A stretch of DNA of 21,974 nucleotides from positions 1-21,974 of IMG/VR virus record IMGVR_UViG_3300042934_000335; one strand, 5' to 3'. The position numbers and the translations under genes were made by a program. The notes beneath the pieces were generated by a model. That model was not told the origin of the DNA. It worked only from the letters and a program-made list of their open reading frames with translations, and did not search any database. Shown piece by piece: positions 18,695 to 21,974 of this stretch. The stretch is from a virus. How positions within the stretch are numbered: position 1 is the stretch's first letter; every line of letters begins with the position of its first letter.

Positions 18695-19392
18695 TGCCCG
18701 AAGAAAACCCCGTCGAGAAGCGGTACCCCAGCAACAGCCACGCTCAGAAGGACGCGGCTCGTCGACAGCCTCCCGCGGAAACCGAGCGGCCTCGAGTCAA
18801 GAAGGTGATCAAGGGTGAGGCGTCCACACGGGTGCCTCTCGGTCGTCGTATCGCGCAGTCCTTCAAGGGCGACGATGCGCAGACGGTTGGCGAGTACGTC
18901 CTGTTCGACGTGATTCTGCCGACAGTCAAGGACCTCATCGTCGATGCCGGCAAGGAGATCATCGAGCGCGCGATCTTCGGCACCAGCAGTGGTCCGTCGA
19001 AGGGTGCGCGACGCAACAGTGGCGGGTCCTCGTTCTCCGGAGTCAACAACCGGACGAACTACAGGAACCGCTACTCGGGGCGGAACTTCGATGACGACCG
19101 TGATGACCGTCGAACGGTTCGCGATCGGGCTCGGAGCAGTCGTGGGTATGAGGACGTCATCCTCGAGACCCGTGGCGATGCCGAGGAAGCTCTCGACGCT
19201 CTGCGGGAACACATCGCTGAGTACGGTGACGTGACCGTTGCCGATCTGTACGACATGGTAGGAGCGGACGTCGACGGCCGTGACTACGTGGGTCGTAGCT
19301 GGGGCTGGAACGATCTGCGCGACGCTGAGGTGAAGCGCCTTCGTTCCGACCAGTACCTGCTGGATCTTCCGCCCACCATTCGACTCGACTAG
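18694..19392 (+). CDS. Conserved-type phage protein with YPSNSH motif, 232 aa
   Basis: TAGAGGAGTA places a ribosome site before the ATG. Near the N-terminus is RYPSNSHAQKD, then KKVIKGEASTRVPLGRRIAQ, then TVGEYVLFDVILPTVKDLIV (about residues 66-85), a low-complexity Arg/Asp/Ser region, and finally DVILETRGDAEEALDALREH with VADLYDMVG and WGWNDLRDAEV. This order matches a family I recall from many phages of Gram-positive bacteria, with a conserved YPSNSH start and a C-terminal domain reading VTVADLYDLVG. Function is unknown. It probably associates with membrane through the central amphipathic part. Confidence 0.75.
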   Translation: MPEENPVEKRYPSNSHAQKDAARRQPPAETERPRVKKVIKGEASTRVPLGRRIAQSFKGDDAQTVGEYVLFDVILPTVKDLIVDAGKEIIERAIFGTSSGPSKGARRNSGGSSFSGVNNRTNYRNRYSGRNFDDDRDDRRTVRDRARSSRGYEDVILETRGDAEEALDALREHIAEYGDVTVADLYDMVGADVDGRDYVGRSWGWNDLRDAEVKRLRSDQYLLDLPPTIRLD

Positions 19393-19400
19393 GAGAAATC

Positions 19401-19628
19401 ATGGGGAAGAAGCTGTACGCGGGGTTGTCTCAGGAGCTTCGGGACAACCCCAGTGGTTCACGGGAGTTGAAAGACTCCGATATCGATGCAATGTCGAGCG
19501 ACGGATTCACGGAACTGCAGACGATCCTCAACAAGGTCATCAGCGAGAACCCGGACCGTGTGTTCGAGATCAAGCACGACGACCGCCGCAAGTCCACTTA
19601 TTTCGTCTGGAGGAAGCTGGAAGGATGA
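19401..19628 (+). CDS. Hypothetical protein, 75 aa
   Basis: AGGAGAAATC precedes the ATG. The 75-residue protein begins MGKKLYAGLSQELRDN and has a helical centre (FTELQTILNKVISENPDRVF) and a short strand region ending TYFVWRKLEG. No Cys or membrane helix. The stop overlaps the next ATG by three bases. Not recognised; probably soluble. Confidence 0.7.
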   Translation: MGKKLYAGLSQELRDNPSGSRELKDSDIDAMSSDGFTELQTILNKVISENPDRVFEIKHDDRRKSTYFVWRKLEG

Positions 19629-19894
19629 CCGACGACAACGCACAACTGATGCTCAAGCCGGATAACATCGGCGAGGTGCTGACCGTTCAGATCTTCGATA
19701 AGAAGGGCGACGGCACGATCAAGACCGACACGCTTCTCAAGTATGTCGGAAAGCTGGTGTCGTACCGTTACGTCGCCAAGTCTCGTACGGTCACCATCGC
19801 GATCGAGGGCCTGCCCCCTGTCGCTGTGGATCTCGCGGGATACCACCTCGAGATATTTCCGCGTGACATCAAACGAGGAATCAAGGAGCGCTAG
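19625..19894 (+). CDS. Hypothetical beta-rich protein, 89 aa
   Basis: The ATG overlaps the upstream TGA (ATGA), with GGAAGG just ahead. Strand-like segments dominate: GEVLTVQIFDKKGDG, LVSYRYVAKSRTVTIAIEGL, VAVDLAGYHLEIFPRD. This suggests a small beta-barrel or a SH3-like fold, but I see no signature. The TAG overlaps the GTG of the next gene by one base (TAGTG). Confidence 0.7.
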   Translation: MTDDNAQLMLKPDNIGEVLTVQIFDKKGDGTIKTDTLLKYVGKLVSYRYVAKSRTVTIAIEGLPPVAVDLAGYHLEIFPRDIKRGIKER

Positions 19895-20097
19895 TGGCCT
19901 GGATCGAGGGTGAGACCCAAGAACAAAGGCGCGAACGGGTCGACAAGATCCTCGAGAAGAACACCAAGCCGATGCAACAATGCGCAGGCTGTCATAAAGA
20001 CATCAACCCTGATACCCACACAGTAGTAGAGACGATCAAGGGTCCGTTCCACGGATTCCCCATGCGTTGTGTGTATCGCATCAACAAGGAGAACTAA
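19894..20097 (+). CDS. Zinc-knuckle protein, 67 aa, GTG start
   Basis: GTG at 19894 follows AAGGAG and overlaps the preceding TAG. After a charged N-terminal helix (EQRRERVDKILEKN) come CAGC (residues 29-32) and PFHGFPMRCVY (about 49-59), a C-x2-C...H-x5-C ligand set. The HGFPMRC segment resembles HGYPYAC in the gene at 15600. The protein sits directly upstream of the second DUF6353-like gene, just as the related protein sits directly downstream of the first. This pairing suggests the two products work together. Confidence 0.75.
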   Translation: MAWIEGETQEQRRERVDKILEKNTKPMQQCAGCHKDINPDTHTVVETIKGPFHGFPMRCVYRINKEN

Positions 20098-20100
20098 GAA

Positions 20101-21051
20101 ATGACTCTGTTCAACCTGGACGCCGCGAAGCTCGTGGCAGGTCAGAAGTTCGGGAGGGCACTCCTCCTGGGCAAGAAGTACAGTCCGGAGGTGCTCACGG
20201 TCGTGGGTGTCGCCGGCGTGATCACGGCTGCGGTGATGATCGCCCGTGCAACGCTCAAGCTCGAGCCCGTCCTCGACAAGCACGAGGAGGAGATCGACGC
20301 CGCCAAGGAGCTCAAGAAGCTCGGGGAGTACAGCGAGGAGCAGTACAAGATCGATCTGACGCGCATCTACACCAAGCGCGCCGTCGATGTGTTCAAGCTC
20401 TACGTCCCCGGTGGACTGGTGCTCGGCACCTCGCTGGCCTGCCTCGTGGGTGCGTCCTGGACGCTCAAGAAGCGGAACGTGGCTGCTGTCGCGGCGTACA
20501 ACGTCATCAAGTCGCAGTACGACAACTACCGCCAGAACGTCATCGACGACCAGGGTGCTGACAAGGATCGGGACTACCGTCTCGGTCTGCGTGAGGAGAC
20601 GGTCATCGACTTCGAGACGGGGGAGGAGCGGGTCATCAAGAAGTCCGACCCGAACCGCTACTCGAAGTACGCGAAGATCTTCGACGAGAGCAACGTGAAC
20701 TTCAACAAGCACTGGCGTGAGGGCAACCTGACGTTCCTGCTCGGTCAGCAGAAGTTCGCCACGGAGCGCCTCCACTCGAAGGGGTGGCTCGTGCTGAACG
20801 ACGTCTACGACGCTCTGGGACTCCCGGAGACGCCGGATGGCGCTGTGACCGGGTGGGTTCTCGGTGCGGGTGGAGACGACTATGTCGACTTCGGCATCTT
20901 CGACCTGGAGAGCCCCGCGGCACGGGATTTCGTCAACGGCTACGAGCCGCACGTCATCCTCGACTTCAACATCGATGGGTTCATCCAGGACTTCATCGGT
21001 ATCGGCCAGCGACAGACCTCCTTCGAGGGGATCACCAAGGGTGACAGCTAA
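20101..21051 (+). CDS. DUF6353-like membrane protein, copy 2, 316 aa
   Basis: AAGGAGAACTAAGAA precedes the ATG. Residues about 31-48 (VLTVVGVAGVITAAVMIARA) and 101-120 (YVPGGLVLGTSLACLVGASW) are hydrophobic, separated by a charged helix; KKRNVAAVAAYNVIKSQYDN follows the second. The C-terminal soluble part has VLNDVYDALGLPE near residues 231-243, and a terminal domain. It shares the N-terminal motif, second helix and Y-D-x-x-G-L element with the protein at 14870, so the two are probably distant paralogues. Family name DUF6353 is from memory; function unknown. It overlaps the next gene by 11 bases. Confidence 0.8.
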   Translation: MTLFNLDAAKLVAGQKFGRALLLGKKYSPEVLTVVGVAGVITAAVMIARATLKLEPVLDKHEEEIDAAKELKKLGEYSEEQYKIDLTRIYTKRAVDVFKLYVPGGLVLGTSLACLVGASWTLKKRNVAAVAAYNVIKSQYDNYRQNVIDDQGADKDRDYRLGLREETVIDFETGEERVIKKSDPNRYSKYAKIFDESNVNFNKHWREGNLTFLLGQQKFATERLHSKGWLVLNDVYDALGLPETPDGAVTGWVLGAGGDDYVDFGIFDLESPAARDFVNGYEPHVILDFNIDGFIQDFIGIGQRQTSFEGITKGDS

Positions 21052-21181
21052 GAGCCGCCAGCGCAAGATCGTCCACAAGATCAAGAACACCAAGAGAAAG
21101 CAGACAGAAAGTGAACGCTCCATCCCCCAGCCAGGTAGCAGCAAGCGTCAAGCGACTGACGCCGGCTCCGATCACGACTGA
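21041..21181 (+). CDS. Basic microprotein, 46 aa, GTG start
   Basis: GTG at 21041 overlaps the end of the upstream gene by 11 bases; AGGGG lies about ten bases before it. The product begins MTAKSRQRKIVHKIKNTKRK, a strongly basic start, and ends with an acidic tail (ATDAGSDHD). It overlaps the next gene by 71 bases, so one of the two starts may be wrong. A basic microprotein also follows the first DUF6353-like gene nearby (15821), which supports this one. Confidence 0.5.
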   Translation: MTAKSRQRKIVHKIKNTKRKQTESERSIPQPGSSKRQATDAGSDHD

Positions 21182-21359
21182 CGTACCCGTCTCCTCTTCG
21201 AAGAAGATGGTCTACGGCAAGCGTCCGGAGCACCTGACGGATCGTCCACTCAAGGACAACGAGGGCCTGAAGGCTCTTCGGGAGACGCTCTCGGAGGGCC
21301 CCAAGGGTCGCGTGTCGCCCAACCCGAAGCGCACGAACCGGCGTGCTCAGCGGTCGTGA
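21111..21359 (+). CDS. Hypothetical basic protein, 82 aa, GTG start
   Basis: GTG at 21111 gives MNAPSPSQVAASVKRLTPAP onwards; there is no strong ribosome site. An internal ATG at 21207 would give a shorter form. The protein is Pro/Lys/Arg-rich, probably disordered, with SSSKKMVYGKRPEHL and a basic C-terminus (NPKRTNRRAQRS). It overlaps the next gene by four bases (GTGA), which supports at least the stop. No motif. Confidence 0.6.
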   Translation: MNAPSPSQVAASVKRLTPAPITTDVPVSSSKKMVYGKRPEHLTDRPLKDNEGLKALRETLSEGPKGRVSPNPKRTNRRAQRS

Positions 21360-21610
21360 GAAGGCCGCACAAGTTCACTGAGGAACAGATCGATCGCATC
21401 GAATTCCTTGTCTCTGAGGGGGTGACCACATCGTTCATAGCGGATGATCTGGGCACCCCCCGGGAGCGGGTACGAGAATATCTCTTGAATCGTCCGGACG
21501 CGCAAGCCAACGCTCGGGCATTCTCAGAGGTATGGCCTTCGATTCGGCCGAACAACGAACTACTCAAATGGCACAACATGTTCGCGCCCAAGGAAATGGC
21601 GCGGTCCTAA
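21356..21610 (+). CDS. Helix-turn-helix-like protein, 84 aa, GTG start
   Basis: GTG at 21356 overlaps the upstream TGA. Residues about 7-42 (KFTEEQIDRIEFLVSEGVTT then SFIADDLGTPRERVREYL) have the form of a helix-turn-helix: SFIADDLG as the first HTH helix, PRERVREYL as recognition helix. The C-terminal half is helical with a Trp-rich end (SEVWPSIRPNNELLKWHNMF). It may regulate gene expression or recognise DNA for another purpose. It is the second HTH-type protein in the window. Confidence 0.65.
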   Translation: MRRPHKFTEEQIDRIEFLVSEGVTTSFIADDLGTPRERVREYLLNRPDAQANARAFSEVWPSIRPNNELLKWHNMFAPKEMARS

Positions 21611-21623
21611 AAAGGAGAAACAG

Positions 21624-21974
21624 ATGAACCTTATCGATCCGAAGCTGCTTGCAGCATTCGGGGGTGGCGCACTAGTGGGTAGTGTCGTCACCTTCTTCAT
21701 CACGCGGAGTGTGGTGAGCAAGAACTGGCAGGCAATCGCGGACGAACAGGTGGCTTCCGTCAAGGAGCACTACCGCATCGTCCGTAAGGAAGGCGAACTC
21801 GCCGACCCCGAGAACCTGGTCAACATCGACGAAACCGATCTGCAGGCGAACAACGACTACGAGGGTGAGGACTTCGACGAGTTCAACCCGGAGTTCAACA
21901 AGCCCGAGCAGGAACGTCAGGCGGAGCTCCGTAAGCTCGCCAAGCGGATCGCCGACCAGGGATACGAGGGAGCA
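21624..21974 (+). CDS. Membrane-anchored acidic protein, 3'-truncated by the window end
   Basis: AAAAAGGAGAAACAG precedes the ATG. 117 codons are visible with no stop. Residues about 9-26 (LAAFGGGALVGSVVTFFI) form an N-terminal hydrophobic anchor, followed by a basic TRSVVSKN and a long charged region with EQVASVKEHYR near residues 42-52 and many Asp/Glu. An anchored helix ending in SVKE(H/Y)YR is a pattern I associate with a phage family of unknown function found near DUF6353-like genes. The real length is unknown. Confidence 0.75.
   Translation, partial: MNLIDPKLLAAFGGGALVGSVVTFFITRSVVSKNWQAIADEQVASVKEHYRIVRKEGELADPENLVNIDETDLQANNDYEGEDFDEFNPEFNKPEQERQAELRKLAKRIADQGYEGA

Noticed and set aside
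19891-21144. A 417-residue antisense frame.
   Set aside because: Covers the zinc-knuckle and DUF6353-like genes, both with clear motifs and ribosome sites on the + strand.
1-21974. CRISPR arrays, insertion sequences, integrase or attachment sites.
   Set aside because: I saw no regularly spaced direct repeats with unique spacers, no transposase or integrase motifs, and no convincing att-like duplication.

Overview
The window looks like part of the genome of a tailed phage (siphovirus) or prophage with an actinobacterial host. Every supported gene is on the + strand. Genes are tightly packed, with many ATGA, TAATG and GTGA stop/start overlaps, and base composition is moderately GC-rich by eye. 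Recognisable products are a 1599-residue tape measure protein, a Dit-like distal tail protein, a Gp37-like tail hub protein and a two-helix holin-like protein. An actinobacterial-style CPTCG zinc-ribbon microprotein (13465-13656) supports the host assignment. The exact host and phage cluster cannot be read from the sequence.

Region 1 (1-11521) is the structural block. It holds small virion genes, an HK97-gp10-like protein, the tape measure with a long hydrophobic repeat region, the distal tail protein, a tail hub protein fused to a probable beta-propeller, a fibronectin-III-like minor tail protein and a holin-like membrane protein. No endolysin is present in the window.

Region 2 (11521-13452) is the most unusual part. 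It is an array of very small, mutually unrelated proteins, mostly with one hydrophobic segment. Nearly every gene has its own promoter, short leader, strong Shine-Dalgarno sequence and intrinsic terminator. One promoter-terminator unit (11995-12115) has no convincing gene and may encode a small RNA. The promoters belong to a 10-member family running on to 18188. All have TCGC exactly 19 bp upstream of the first base of the -10 hexamer and an (C/T)AC(A) block 8 bp upstream of it. This differs from the usual sigma-70 -35 arrangement.

Region 3 (13465-16649) is an operon-like run of small proteins: a zinc ribbon, a GTG-start HTH microprotein, a two-helix membrane protein, a first copy of a membrane family resembling DUF6353, zinc-knuckle proteins and a basic microprotein. 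Its second half starts behind one of the shared promoters and a leader that can fold as a compact three-way junction.

Region 4 (16626-21974) has a single-helix membrane protein, a DUF6275-like protein, a protein resembling tail assembly chaperones but far from the tape measure gene, then a long operon. That operon includes a second DUF6353-like protein next to a second zinc-knuckle protein and a basic microprotein, so it partly repeats Region 3. The last gene runs off the window.

In outline, Region 1 builds the tail and probably starts lysis. Regions 2-4 are probably a separately controlled, membrane-directed accessory programme under a shared regulator, whose functions are unknown.
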